64,000 nt of DNA from a beta proteobacterium AAP65. GTDB taxonomy: Bacteria > Pseudomonadota > Gammaproteobacteria > Burkholderiales > Burkholderiaceae_C. Positions 18,501-25,921 of this stretch are shown here, in pieces; position 1 is the stretch's first letter, and the number at the start of each line of letters is the position of its first letter. The stretch covers positions 248,001 to 312,000 of the forward strand of contig LJHW01000002.1 of NCBI GenBank assembly GCA_001295865.1, written 5' to 3'. The notes under the pieces were generated by a model, which saw only the letters and a list, made by a program, of their open reading frames with translations, was not told where the DNA came from and made no database searches. The position numbers and the translations under genes were made by a program.

Positions 18501-18879
18501 CGGTGATGGTGCGCTCGCGGCTGCTCTGCAGGCCGGCGGGGTCGGTGGCCACCAGGCGCACGGTGTAGCTGCCCGGTTCGTTGAAGACCTGGGCCACGCG
18601 GGCGCCGCCGGCGCGTTCGCCGTTGCCGAACTGCCAATCGAGCGTGAGGGCGTCGTTGTCGGGGTCGCTGCTGGTGCTGCCGTCCAGCAGCACACCCTGG
18701 CCCTGCACCACGGTGGCAGGCGCGGTGAATTCGGCCACCGGGGCGCGGTTCACGGGGGGCGGTGCTGGCGGTGGGCTGGGCGGCGCGGTGGCTTCGCCGT
18801 CACCGCCCCCGCAGGCCGCCAGCAGCAAAGCGGCGGCGCAGGTCAGAGCGCAGATCGAGGGCTTGAGGGCTGGGTTCAC
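15553..18879 (-). CDS. Very large surface lipoprotein with PKD and Ig-like domains
   Basis: 1108 residues. GTG 18879 is preferred: AGGAGA lies a few bases upstream, and the seven codons further 5' (ATG 18900) would include that site. The lipobox LLLAAC sits at about residues 19-25, then a Gly/Pro linker (CGGGDGEATAPPSPPPAPP). Domains: a PKD repeat at about residues 45-128 (VAEFTAPATVVQGQGVLLDG, FNEPGSYTVRLVATDP), a region with Ig-like bacterial repeats, a Big_5/SbsA-like Ig domain near residues 600-690 (FNERMQPASVAAAAFTLSPP), and a C-terminal region of repeated VLAYTVGN/VLGFGYTPS elements resembling a beta-propeller. Probably an outer-membrane surface lipoprotein; substrate or partner unknown. 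Confidence 0.82.
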   Translation of the reverse strand: MNPALKPSICALTCAAALLLAACGGGDGEATAPPSPPPAPPPVNRAPVAEFTAPATVVQGQGVLLDGSTSSDPDNDALTLDWQFGNGERAGGARVAQVFNEPGSYTVRLVATDPAGLQSSRERTITVNPAPAAAVTGSLAVLVTDADGAPVADAAVRLGSQTVQSDADGLAPLTAVPLGVPLVVSVQKAGLLEAALRTRIDTPADGSAAAATLQATLPAEAAARAVDLSAAVDITDSAAGLRVQVPAGALRRPDGSTATGAATLRITPVPTGAAAPFGTGTVDATGTLRPTLALAPVKLRFEQAGQALDLAPGRTARLSWTVPASPLPDGSELRAGLNLGLHALDTRSGLWREEGRVSVLAGSAAGTVVLQADVSHFSYWDARYGAWVFNTFNTFNPGCIAAVGALPANTVCVFRVRLVNPRWAAPQPEALSTFEWNDFFYFDNGRWLQRYQVPSDFAGVLEAYAYNGFNIIQRGEQAFAAGQLRGTVNVRLSPRPISPRTVLLNIDGGNADASGNTATRDDVRLVASVQSDSLFERVEFTLGGQLVATDSQAPFEANLALAGLADGEYSVLARAVRGNTVLQSAARNLRIDRAAPAPTVTYGSGAGLPLSGATQVGLASVLRVNFNERMQPASVAAAAFTLSPPVPGSWALDAEERTATFTPTTTWALNTAYTLTVQGALDRAGNSLSAQLASFSTEAPAAARSWGAQNALPPASANRQLTVGQGGTVLSFVQPGVSQPYRLFLRRDGEALSYTDAGEASAAATANARAAVSGAHAALAWREATGSGNTLHVTRIHLGGATPTFNTEAVATLSQPGDNFDVAVNSNGDVVLAYTVGNLNQQAQVFARRYRSGAWENPTRLDGGRVYLNHLLTALADSGDALVTWFDRAAPGDAASQFVATHQVAGAWQALQVVAGGYNRLSLDDVRLRGDGGGTAVLGFGYTPSNARGQVLEVAVFRPASALFTRSNVTDRVVGWDLALGSDGTAHVAYSRTAASNNSAVGRVGTLHLPATGNPTAYELASYSGADLQLDNGIRHPALAVNGSGTVMVGGGRSSLGRAPFYLGTAGAGFSAIGEAAGTYANLPVSTLFLDAAGQALFMHGLRFQLYR

Positions 18880-18967
18880 GGAGTCTCCTGGGTGCAACAT
18901 GGCTTCCTGGAGAACCCAAACGAGAACGCGGCTGTTTTCCCCTCAAGGCCGGGGCGTGGCGTCTCTA

Positions 18968-19004
18968 ATAGCCACAGACAATCGGGTTGATTCCGTCAAT
19001 CAAT
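18968..19004. promoter_or_regulatory. OxyR-like operator upstream of ahpC
   Basis: Four tetranucleotides with exact 7-base spacing: ATAG (18968), CAAT (18979), ATTC (18990) and CAAT (19001). The OxyR consensus is ATAG-N7-CTAT-N7-ATAG-N7-CTAT, 37 bases in all; matches are 4, 3, 2 and 3 of 4. It lies 107 bases upstream of the ahpC start, and ahpCF is a classical OxyR target. Seen in sequence; binding is inferred. Confidence 0.5.
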
Positions 19005-19111
19005 GCTCGCCATGCGGCGCTGTGACGAAAATGCAGAGGTCGGGGCGCAGTCCCCCAGGCCCTTGTCACCGATCACCCCTTTTCCATCACCCAACCTCAA
19101 GGAAACACGCC

Positions 19112-19675
19112 ATGTCCCTGATCAACACCCAAGTCCAGCCTTTCAAGACCCAGGCCTTCCACAACGGCAAGTTCATCGAAGTGACCGAGCAGAGCCTGAA
19201 GGGCCAGTGGTCGGTGCTGATCTTCATGCCCGCCGCCTTCACCTTCAACTGCCCGACCGAGATCGAAGACGCGGCCGACAACTACCCCGAGTTCCAGAAG
19301 CTGAAGACCGAGGTCTACATCGTCACCACCGACACGCACTTCTCGCACAAGGTGTGGCACGAGACCAGCCCGGCCGTGGGCAAGGCCAAGTTCCCGCTGG
19401 TGGGCGACCCGACCCACACGCTGACCAACGCTTTCGGCGTGCATATTCCTGAAGAAGGCCTGGCGCTGCGCGGCACCTTCGTGATCAACCCTGATGGCGT
19501 GATCAAGACGGCCGAAATCCACAGCAACGAGATCGCTCGTGACGTGAAGGAAACCGTGCGCAAGCTCAAGGCCGCCCAGTACACCGCCGCCAACCCCGGC
19601 CAGGTGTGCCCGGCCAAGTGGAACGAAGGCGCCAAGACCCTGACCCCGTCGCTCGACCTCGTCGGCAAGATCTGA
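19112..19675 (+). CDS. ahpC: Alkyl hydroperoxide reductase subunit C (2-Cys peroxiredoxin)
   Basis: 187 residues, full length for AhpC. The peroxidatic cysteine is C47 in AFTFNCPTE and the resolving cysteine is C166 in PGQVCPAKW, so it is a typical 2-Cys peroxiredoxin. It reduces hydrogen peroxide and organic hydroperoxides and is re-reduced by AhpF. AAGGAA lies seven bases before ATG 19112. The partner gene ahpF follows after 179 bases containing hairpins and an apparent intergenic repeat, rather than the short gap common elsewhere. Probably induced by peroxide through the upstream OxyR-like site. Confidence 0.97.
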   Translation: MSLINTQVQPFKTQAFHNGKFIEVTEQSLKGQWSVLIFMPAAFTFNCPTEIEDAADNYPEFQKLKTEVYIVTTDTHFSHKVWHETSPAVGKAKFPLVGDPTHTLTNAFGVHIPEEGLALRGTFVINPDGVIKTAEIHSNEIARDVKETVRKLKAAQYTAANPGQVCPAKWNEGAKTLTPSLDLVGKI

Positions 19676-19820
19676 CGAGCCCCCAGGCTCGCTAGCGCTC
19701 GCCACCCCCCGAGGGGGCTCTTGCAGCGGCCCGGCAGAGCCGGTTCCGCGCAAGGGGCTTGATCGGGGAGCGGTGCACGCCACCGACCCCGCTCCGCCGG
19801 CCCCGCCGGGCCGGCGGAGC
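19676..19820. repeat. Palindrome-rich intergenic element between ahpC and ahpF
   Basis: Begins directly after the ahpC stop with CGAGC...GCTCG (19676-19691), then CCCCCGAGGGGG near 19706, and ends with a perfect 13-bp stem at 19791-19803 and 19808-19820 around a 4-base loop. The layout resembles dispersed GC-rich repeats of Comamonadaceae (from memory). It could attenuate transcription into ahpF or stabilise the ahpC message. No poly-T follows, so it is not a simple terminator. Confidence 0.55.
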
Positions 19821-19854
19821 CGTTTCTGAATCACCCATTTCCCAGGACGCCGCC

Positions 19855-21420
19855 ATGCTCGACAGCAACATCCAAGCCCAGCTCAAGGCTTACCTCGAGC
19901 GCCTTCAGCATCCGATCGAGCTGATCGCCAGCCTCGACGACCGCCCGGCCTCGGCCGAGATGCGCGAGCTGATCACCGAGATCGCGGCGCTCAACGACAA
20001 GGTCACCGCGCGCTTCGACGGCAACGATGCCCGCCGCCCGTCTTTCCAGATCACGCGCCAGGGCGCGGACATGGGCGTGCGCTTCGCGGCGATTCCCATG
20101 GGCCACGAGTTCACCTCGCTGGTGCTGGCGCTGCTGCAGGCCGGCGGCCACCCGCCCAAGGTGGAGGCCGATGTCATCGAGCAGATCAAGGGCCTGGAAG
20201 GCGATTTCGTCTTCGAGACCTACATGAGCCTGACCTGCCACAACTGCCCCGACGTGGTGCAGGCGCTCAACCTGATGGCGGTGCTGAACCCGCGCATCCA
20301 GCACGTGGCCGTGGACGGTGGTTTGTTTCAGGCCGAGGTGGAAGAGCGTCAGATCATGGCCGTGCCCAGCGTCTTCCTGAACGGCCAGCCCTTCGGCAAC
20401 GGCCGCATGGAGATCGCCGAGATCCTGAAGAAGGTCGACACCGGCAGCGCCGCGCGCGACGCCGCCAAGCTGGCCAAGAAAGAGACCTTCGACGTGCTGA
20501 TCGTCGGCGGCGGCCCCGCCGGTGCGGCCGCGGCCGTGTACGCGGCGCGCAAGGGCATCAAGACCGGCATCGTGGCCGAACGTTTCGGCGGCCAGACGCT
20601 CGACACCCTGGGCATCGAGAACTACATCTCGGTGCTGGAAACCGAAGGACCGAAGTTCGCGATGGCGCTGGAAGCCCACGCCAAGGCCTACGACGTCGAC
20701 ATCATGAACGGCCAGCGTGTGGCCAAGCTGGAGCCCGCGGCGCAGCCGGGGGGCACCATCGCCGTCACGCTGGACAACGGCGCGGTGCTGCAGGGCCGCA
20801 GCGTCATCCTCAGCACCGGCGCGCGCTGGAAGAACGTCAACGTGCCCGGCGAAGCCGAGTACCGCAACAAGGGCGTGGCCTACTGCCCGCACTGCGACGG
20901 CCCGCTGTTCAAGGGCAAGAAGGTCGCCGTCATCGGCGGCGGCAATTCGGGTGTGGAAGCCGCCATCGACCTGGCCGGCGTGGTGGAGCACGTGACGGTG
21001 GTCGAGTTCGCCGAGCAGCTCAAGGCCGACGCCGTGCTCGTGAACAAGCTCAAGAGCCTGCCGAACGTCGAGATCTACACCAACGCGCAGACCACCGAGA
21101 TCACCGGCGACGGCCAGAAGGTTGACGGCCTGGTGTTCAAGAACCGCGCCGATGGCAGCGAGCACCGCCTGCCGCTGGCCGGCGTGTTCGTGCAGATCGG
21201 CCTCGTGCCCAACACCGAGTTCCTGAAGGGCACGGTGGAGCTGAGCCGCTATGGCGAGATCATCGTCGACGCCAAGGGCGCCACCAACGTGCCCGGTGTC
21301 TACGCCGCGGGCGACGCGACGACGGTGCCGTTCAAGCAGATCATCATCGCTGCGGGTGAGGGTGCGAAGGCCGCGCTCAGCGCCTTCGACCACCTGATCC
21401 GCACGCCTGCTGCGGCTTGA
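19855..21420 (+). CDS. ahpF: Alkyl hydroperoxide reductase subunit F
   Basis: 521 residues, normal length. It carries electrons from NADH to AhpC. The N-terminal twin thioredoxin-like domain holds the dithiol LTCHNC at C128/C131. The flavoprotein part starts with the FAD motif [15 protein letters not shown] near residue 208, has the redox pair YCPHC at C344/C347, and an NADH motif [12 protein letters not shown] just after. These positions match the E. coli enzyme within one residue. ATG 19855 gives [20 protein letters not shown]. It reads on from ahpC and probably shares its message through the hairpin-rich gap. Confidence 0.97.
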   Translation: MLDSNIQAQLKAYLERLQHPIELIASLDDRPASAEMRELITEIAALNDKVTARFDGNDARRPSFQITRQGADMGVRFAAIPMGHEFTSLVLALLQAGGHPPKVEADVIEQIKGLEGDFVFETYMSLTCHNCPDVVQALNLMAVLNPRIQHVAVDGGLFQAEVEERQIMAVPSVFLNGQPFGNGRMEIAEILKKVDTGSAARDAAKLAKKETFDVLIVGGGPAGAAAAVYAARKGIKTGIVAERFGGQTLDTLGIENYISVLETEGPKFAMALEAHAKAYDVDIMNGQRVAKLEPAAQPGGTIAVTLDNGAVLQGRSVILSTGARWKNVNVPGEAEYRNKGVAYCPHCDGPLFKGKKVAVIGGGNSGVEAAIDLAGVVEHVTVVEFAEQLKADAVLVNKLKSLPNVEIYTNAQTTEITGDGQKVDGLVFKNRADGSEHRLPLAGVFVQIGLVPNTEFLKGTVELSRYGEIIVDAKGATNVPGVYAAGDATTVPFKQIIIAAGEGAKAALSAFDHLIRTPAAA

Positions 21421-21431
21421 TGGCGGCCTGA

Positions 21432-23420
21432 TCAGCCCTCGGCCTTCAGCCTCACCGTGAACACGGCGCCGCCCGGGGCGCCGTTTTCTTTGGGCTCGGC
21501 GTTGCCTGCTTCCAGCGTGCCGCCGTAACGCTCGACGATCTCGCGGCTGATCCACAGGCCCAGGCCCGTGCCTTCTTGCCGCCGCGTGACGAAAGGCTGG
21601 AACAGTTGCGCCAGCAGCTCGGGCGCCAGGCCCGGGCCGTTGTCGGCCACGGTGATGACGACCACCGGCGCCTCGGCCGGGCCGCTGTCGGCCGTGCTCA
21701 GGCGCAGGGTGCCGCCCTCGGCGGACGGCTGCAGGGCCTGCAGCGCGTTGACGATGAGGTTCACCAGCACCTGCTGCAGCTCTTGTGCGTTGATGAGCGG
21801 CAGGCGCGTGGCGCAGAAGTCGCGCTGCACCTGCACCCCCGCGCGCGAGATCTGGTGCCCGGCCAGCACCAGGCAATCGTCGAGCAGGCGCGCGGTGTCC
21901 ACCGCTTCCACATAGCCCGCGAACTCACCGGGCCGCGCGAACTGCAGCAGCCGTGTCACGATGAGCCGCATGCGCTCGATCTGCGCGTCCACCAGCTTCA
22001 GCTCGGGCGCCACGCGCGCAGCGGCCTCGCCATCGAGCAGTTCACGCAGCAGGTCGAGGTTGCCCTGGATCACCGCGATGGGGTTGTTGACCTCGTGCGC
22101 GATGCTGGCCGTCAGCTGCCCCACGGTGGCGAGTTTTTCGGCCTGCACCAGCTGGCGCTGCGCGGCCTGCAGCGCGGCGGTGCGCTCGGCCACCTTGGCG
22201 TCGAGCTCGGCGTTCCAGCCTTGCAGCTGGCGCGTGTTGTCTTCGATGGTGGCGAGCAACTCGTCCAGATGCTGCGCCAGGCGGCCCACCTCGTCGGCGT
22301 TGGCCACCGGGCCCACGCGGGCACCGAGGTCGCCGCCTTCCACGCATTGCATGGTGGCTTCCATGCGTTCCAGCGGGTGGAAGATGCCGCGCGCCCAGCG
22401 CAGGCTGACGAAGGCCGCGACGATCATCACGCCGAAGAACAGCACGCCGATGCTGGCCAGCGCGGCGTACTTCAGCAGCACGAAGGGCCGCTCCAGCACG
22501 CCCACATAGAGCATGCCCACGCGCCGGCCCTGGCCGTCGGCCAGCGGCAGGTAGGCCGAGACGTACCAGTCCTGCACGACGAAGGCGCGGTCCAGCCAGG
22601 TCTGGCCCTGGCCCAGCACGGCCGCGCGCACGCTCTGCGAGACGCGCGTGCCGATGGCGCGCTCTTCGTCCACGCCGCCAAACAGGCGCACGTTGGTGCT
22701 GATGCGCACGTCATCGAGGAAGAGCGTGGCCGTGCCCTTGCTGCCCCACTCGGCAAAGGGCAGCGAGCCGGCCGGGTAGACGATCTGGTTGATGTGGTCG
22801 ATGAAGGGCAGGTTGCGGTTGAGCAGCACGCCGCCCTGCAGGTGGCCGATGAGTTCACCGCGTTCGTTGCGCAGCGCGCGCGTGGACAGCAGCAGCATGG
22901 CGCGGTCTTCCACGGCGCGCTCGGTGGGCGCGGCGTTGCGCGTGTTCAGCAGCGGCACGGCCACACGTTCGCGCAGCGCCGGGCCCAGCAGGCCTTGCTG
23001 CGCGGGCGCCAGCACCTCCACGCTGGTGCCGTCGGCGCGGGTGGGGTCGGGCGGCAGCACCCGCAGGAAGTCGAGCCGCTCGCGGCGTTCAAAGCGCAGC
23101 AGCAGCGCCTGCAACTCGGCCGGCGAACGCAGCGCGCGCGCCAGCGCTTGCGATTCAGCCGCCGCGCTCACGCTGCCACCCACTTCGGCCAGCACACGTT
23201 CGAAGTAGCCGCTGGCCACGGCCAGATCAGCCCGCACCTTGGTGCGCAGCAGCGCGTCGAGGGCGGTGTCGGTCCACCACAACAGGCCTGCGCCCAGGAG
23301 CGGCAGCACGCCCAGCAGCGGCAGCAGCGTCAGCGCCAGCAGCTTGTTGCGGATGCTCAAGCGTGCGAACCAACCCGGCCGCGGCGCAGGGCTGGCGCTG
23401 CCGCCCGTGGGCGTGGTCAC
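21432..23420 (-). CDS. Membrane sensor histidine kinase
   Basis: About 662 residues. TM1 lies near residues 28-50 and is followed by a large periplasmic Cache-like sensor region (roughly residues 55-320) and TM2 (about 325-350). Then come HAMP, a coiled coil ([21 protein letters not shown]), the H-box [12 protein letters not shown], an N-box [10 protein letters not shown], and G1/G2 boxes DNGPGLAP and GTGLGLWIS. It overlaps the upstream regulator gene: GTG 23420 forms GTGA with that stop and has GGAG 11 bases upstream; GTG 23432 is the alternative. The signal sensed is unknown. The convergent ahpF gene ends about 12 bases away. Confidence 0.9.
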   Translation of the reverse strand: MTTPTGGSASPAPRPGWFARLSIRNKLLALTLLPLLGVLPLLGAGLLWWTDTALDALLRTKVRADLAVASGYFERVLAEVGGSVSAAAESQALARALRSPAELQALLLRFERRERLDFLRVLPPDPTRADGTSVEVLAPAQQGLLGPALRERVAVPLLNTRNAAPTERAVEDRAMLLLSTRALRNERGELIGHLQGGVLLNRNLPFIDHINQIVYPAGSLPFAEWGSKGTATLFLDDVRISTNVRLFGGVDEERAIGTRVSQSVRAAVLGQGQTWLDRAFVVQDWYVSAYLPLADGQGRRVGMLYVGVLERPFVLLKYAALASIGVLFFGVMIVAAFVSLRWARGIFHPLERMEATMQCVEGGDLGARVGPVANADEVGRLAQHLDELLATIEDNTRQLQGWNAELDAKVAERTAALQAAQRQLVQAEKLATVGQLTASIAHEVNNPIAVIQGNLDLLRELLDGEAAARVAPELKLVDAQIERMRLIVTRLLQFARPGEFAGYVEAVDTARLLDDCLVLAGHQISRAGVQVQRDFCATRLPLINAQELQQVLVNLIVNALQALQPSAEGGTLRLSTADSGPAEAPVVVITVADNGPGLAPELLAQLFQPFVTRRQEGTGLGLWISREIVERYGGTLEAGNAEPKENGAPGGAVFTVRLKAEG

Positions 23421-24772
23421 GCCGGGGTCCACTCCGCGCAGCGGCGTTCCAACGTGCGCCGCGAGATGCCCAGCAGCTGCGCCGCACGGGTCTTGTCGCC
23501 GTCCACGCTGTCCAGCACGGCCAGGATGTGGCGCTTTTCCAGTGTCTGCAGGTCGGTGATGCCGCCCGGCGCCAGACGCGCCGGTTCACCGTGGGTGCGC
23601 GAGAGGCTCTGGTACAGCGCCGAGACGTTCAGCGCACCGACGATCAGCGAACGTTCGATGAGGTTGCGCAACTCGCGCACGTTGCCCGGCCAGTCGTACT
23701 GCTGCAGGTAGTGCATCTCGTCATCGCTCACGGCGATGGGCGGCACGCCCAGGCGTGGCGCCAGCGTGGCGATGAAATGGGCCACGAGGTCGGGGATGTC
23801 TTCCTTGTGCGCGGCCAGCGGCGGCAGCTTCAGTTCCACCACCTGCAGGCGGTAGTAGAGATCGGCGCGGAAGAGACCGGCTTCCACCTCGCTGCGCAGC
23901 GGCCGGTTGGTGGCCGCTACGATGCGCAGCTGCAAGGGGATCTCTTGCTGGCTGCCCACGGGGCGGATGCACAGCGTTTCCAGCGCCCGCAGCAGCTTGG
24001 CCTGCATGGGCAGCGGCATCTCGCCGATCTCGTCGAGGAAGAGCGTGCCGCCCTGGGCGTAGACGAAGAGGCCGTCGTGCCCGGGGCTCCCGAAGAGTTC
24101 GGCCTCGATCTGCATCGGCGAGATGGCCGCGCAATTCACCGGCACGAAAGGCGCGTCGGGCGCGCTGCCCAGCCGGTGCAGCGCCTGCGCGGCGAGTTCC
24201 TTGCCGGTACCCGAGGCGCCGGTCAGCAGCACGGTGCTGTCGACCGCCGCCACGCGCTGCAGCGCGGCTTGCAGGCCCTTGATGACGATGCTGCGGCCCA
24301 CCAGGCCGTCGGCCGGCGGCGTGTGGCGGTGCAGGCTGCGGCGCAGCACCCAGTTCTCGCGTTTCAGGCGTGCGCGCTCCAGGCCTTGGCGCACCGCGCC
24401 CAGCACCTGCGCGGTGCGGAAGGGCTTGAGCAGGAAGTCGCCGGCGCCGGCGCGCAGGGCTTCGATGGCGGTGTCGAGATCGGCGAAGGCCGTGATCAGC
24501 ACCACCTCGGAGGCGTTGCCCTGTTCGCGCAGTTCCTTCAGCAGCGCGATGCCGTTTTTGCCGGGCAGCGTGATGTCGAGGATGAGCAGATCGCAGCGGT
24601 GTTTCTGCAGCAGCAGCTCGGCCTCTTCGGCCGAGCTCGCCCCGAGCACCTGGCCCACACGCGGCGCCAGGGTCTTGAGCAGGAAGTTGCGCATGCCGGG
24701 TTCGTCATCGACCACCAGCACGGTGGCGTTGGGCCAGTCTTCGGCTGGGGCAGGGCGTACTTCCATGGGCAT
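23417..24772 (-). CDS. NtrC-family response regulator lacking the GAFTGA loop
   Basis: 451 residues. Receiver domain residues 17-120 with phospho-acceptor D66 (LLILDITLP) and LLKPF; AAA+ domain with Walker A GASGTGKE (185-192) and Walker B LFLDEIG (244-250); Fis-type HTH at the end ([17 protein letters not shown]). Where sigma-54 activators have GAFTGA, this protein reads [16 protein letters not shown] (residues 227-242), about eight residues shorter than usual. It therefore probably does not remodel sigma-54 holoenzyme; members such as Rhodobacter NtrC/HupR act with sigma-70 or as repressors (established for those). Cotranscribed with the kinase at 21432. ATG 24772 is divergent from the LysR gene. 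Confidence 0.9.
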   Translation of the reverse strand: MPMEVRPAPAEDWPNATVLVVDDEPGMRNFLLKTLAPRVGQVLGASSAEEAELLLQKHRCDLLILDITLPGKNGIALLKELREQGNASEVVLITAFADLDTAIEALRAGAGDFLLKPFRTAQVLGAVRQGLERARLKRENWVLRRSLHRHTPPADGLVGRSIVIKGLQAALQRVAAVDSTVLLTGASGTGKELAAQALHRLGSAPDAPFVPVNCAAISPMQIEAELFGSPGHDGLFVYAQGGTLFLDEIGEMPLPMQAKLLRALETLCIRPVGSQQEIPLQLRIVAATNRPLRSEVEAGLFRADLYYRLQVVELKLPPLAAHKEDIPDLVAHFIATLAPRLGVPPIAVSDDEMHYLQQYDWPGNVRELRNLIERSLIVGALNVSALYQSLSRTHGEPARLAPGGITDLQTLEKRHILAVLDSVDGDKTRAAQLLGISRRTLERRCAEWTPA

Positions 24773-24854
24773 GGATTTTAGGCGGGGGTGCGTCTGCCGC
24801 CGGGGTGCAGGGGCAGGGCCAGCGCGGGGCTCACGCTGGTCTAATGCGCGGGCC

Positions 24855-25823
24855 GTGAACCTCTTCGACGCCTACCGCTACCTCGCCGCGCTGGAGCAAC
24901 ACCGGCACTTCGGCCGCGCCGCCACGGCCTGCCACATCACGCAGCCCGCGCTGAGCAACGCGCTGCGTTCGCTGGAGACGCATTTCGGCGTTTCCATCGT
25001 GCGCCGCGGCCGCCAGTACGAAGGCCTCACGGCCGAAGGCGAGCAGGTGCTGGCCACCGCGCGGCGCGTGCTGCACGAGCAGGAGCGCCTGACGCAAGAA
25101 CTCGCGGGCAGCGCCGCGCAGCCGCGCGGGCGGCTCGTCATCGGCACCGTGCCCACGGCCGAGCCGATCGCCGCGCGTTTTGCAGCGCGTTTGATCGAAC
25201 GTCACCCGGGCCTGGTGCCGCAGCTGCGTTCGCTCTCATCGCAAGAACTGGAATCGGGCCTGGAGCGGCTGACGCTGGACCTCGCGCTCGGCTACACCGA
25301 CCGGTTGGCCGACCTGCCGGGTGATCGCCTGCAGGCTTGGCCGCAAGTGCTGGAGCACTACCACCTGCTGCAGCGTGTGGCAGCGGGCGAGGCCTCGGGC
25401 CCGGGCCTGCGATTCGGCGCGCCCATCACCTGGCCCGAGGCCGCGGCGCGCCCGCTGGCCTTGCTGGGCCCGGAGATGCACAACCGCGTGATCCTGGAGC
25501 AGGTCTTCCGCAGCCAGGGCCTGGCGGTGGCGCCGGCGCTGGAAACGAATTCGGTGATGGCCTTGCTGGTGGCCGTGCACAGCGGCCCGCTGGCGGCCGT
25601 GCTGCCCGGCGCTTTGGTGGACACGCTGGCCGCACACGCGGGCTTGGAAGCGCGGCCGCTGACGGCGCCGGTGCTGCGCACGCCCATCGGCTTCATGACG
25701 GCGCGCGGCCAGCCGGCTTCGCGCGCCTTGCAGGCCGCACTGGCGCTGGCCTTAGACCCGGCGTGGCTGGCCGAAGCGGCGGCGCACACGGGGCCGCTGG
25801 CCTCGGGGTTGGCGCCGGGCTGA
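24855..25823 (+). CDS. LysR-type regulator, probable regulator of the NAD-linked formate dehydrogenase
   Basis: 322 residues from GTG 24855. The N-terminal winged helix (YRYLAALEQHRHFGRAATAC, ITQPALSNALRSLE) is followed by an LTTR effector domain (GRLVIGTVPTAEPIAARF to the end). It lies directly upstream of and in the same direction as the NAD-dependent formate dehydrogenase genes. In Cupriavidus the orthologous position holds FdsR, a LysR regulator responding to formate; by that analogy this is a formate-responsive regulator (inference). No conserved cofactor motif is expected in this family. It faces the response regulator gene across 82 bases. Confidence 0.85.
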   Translation: MNLFDAYRYLAALEQHRHFGRAATACHITQPALSNALRSLETHFGVSIVRRGRQYEGLTAEGEQVLATARRVLHEQERLTQELAGSAAQPRGRLVIGTVPTAEPIAARFAARLIERHPGLVPQLRSLSSQELESGLERLTLDLALGYTDRLADLPGDRLQAWPQVLEHYHLLQRVAAGEASGPGLRFGAPITWPEAAARPLALLGPEMHNRVILEQVFRSQGLAVAPALETNSVMALLVAVHSGPLAAVLPGALVDTLAAHAGLEARPLTAPVLRTPIGFMTARGQPASRALQAALALALDPAWLAEAAAHTGPLASGLAPG

Positions 25824-25921
25824 TATCGCGATCAGGCGCCATCGATCAGCGCCGTGAATGGCGCGGTTCACCAAAGCCATTGGACAGCCGGCTGCGGCGT
25901 CGGAATGATCCGCCGCAGACC

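Noticed and set aside
25824..25921. LysR operator (T-N11-A) before the formate dehydrogenase
   Set aside because: Several ATCG-containing half-sites occur but none forms a convincing dyad with correct spacing.
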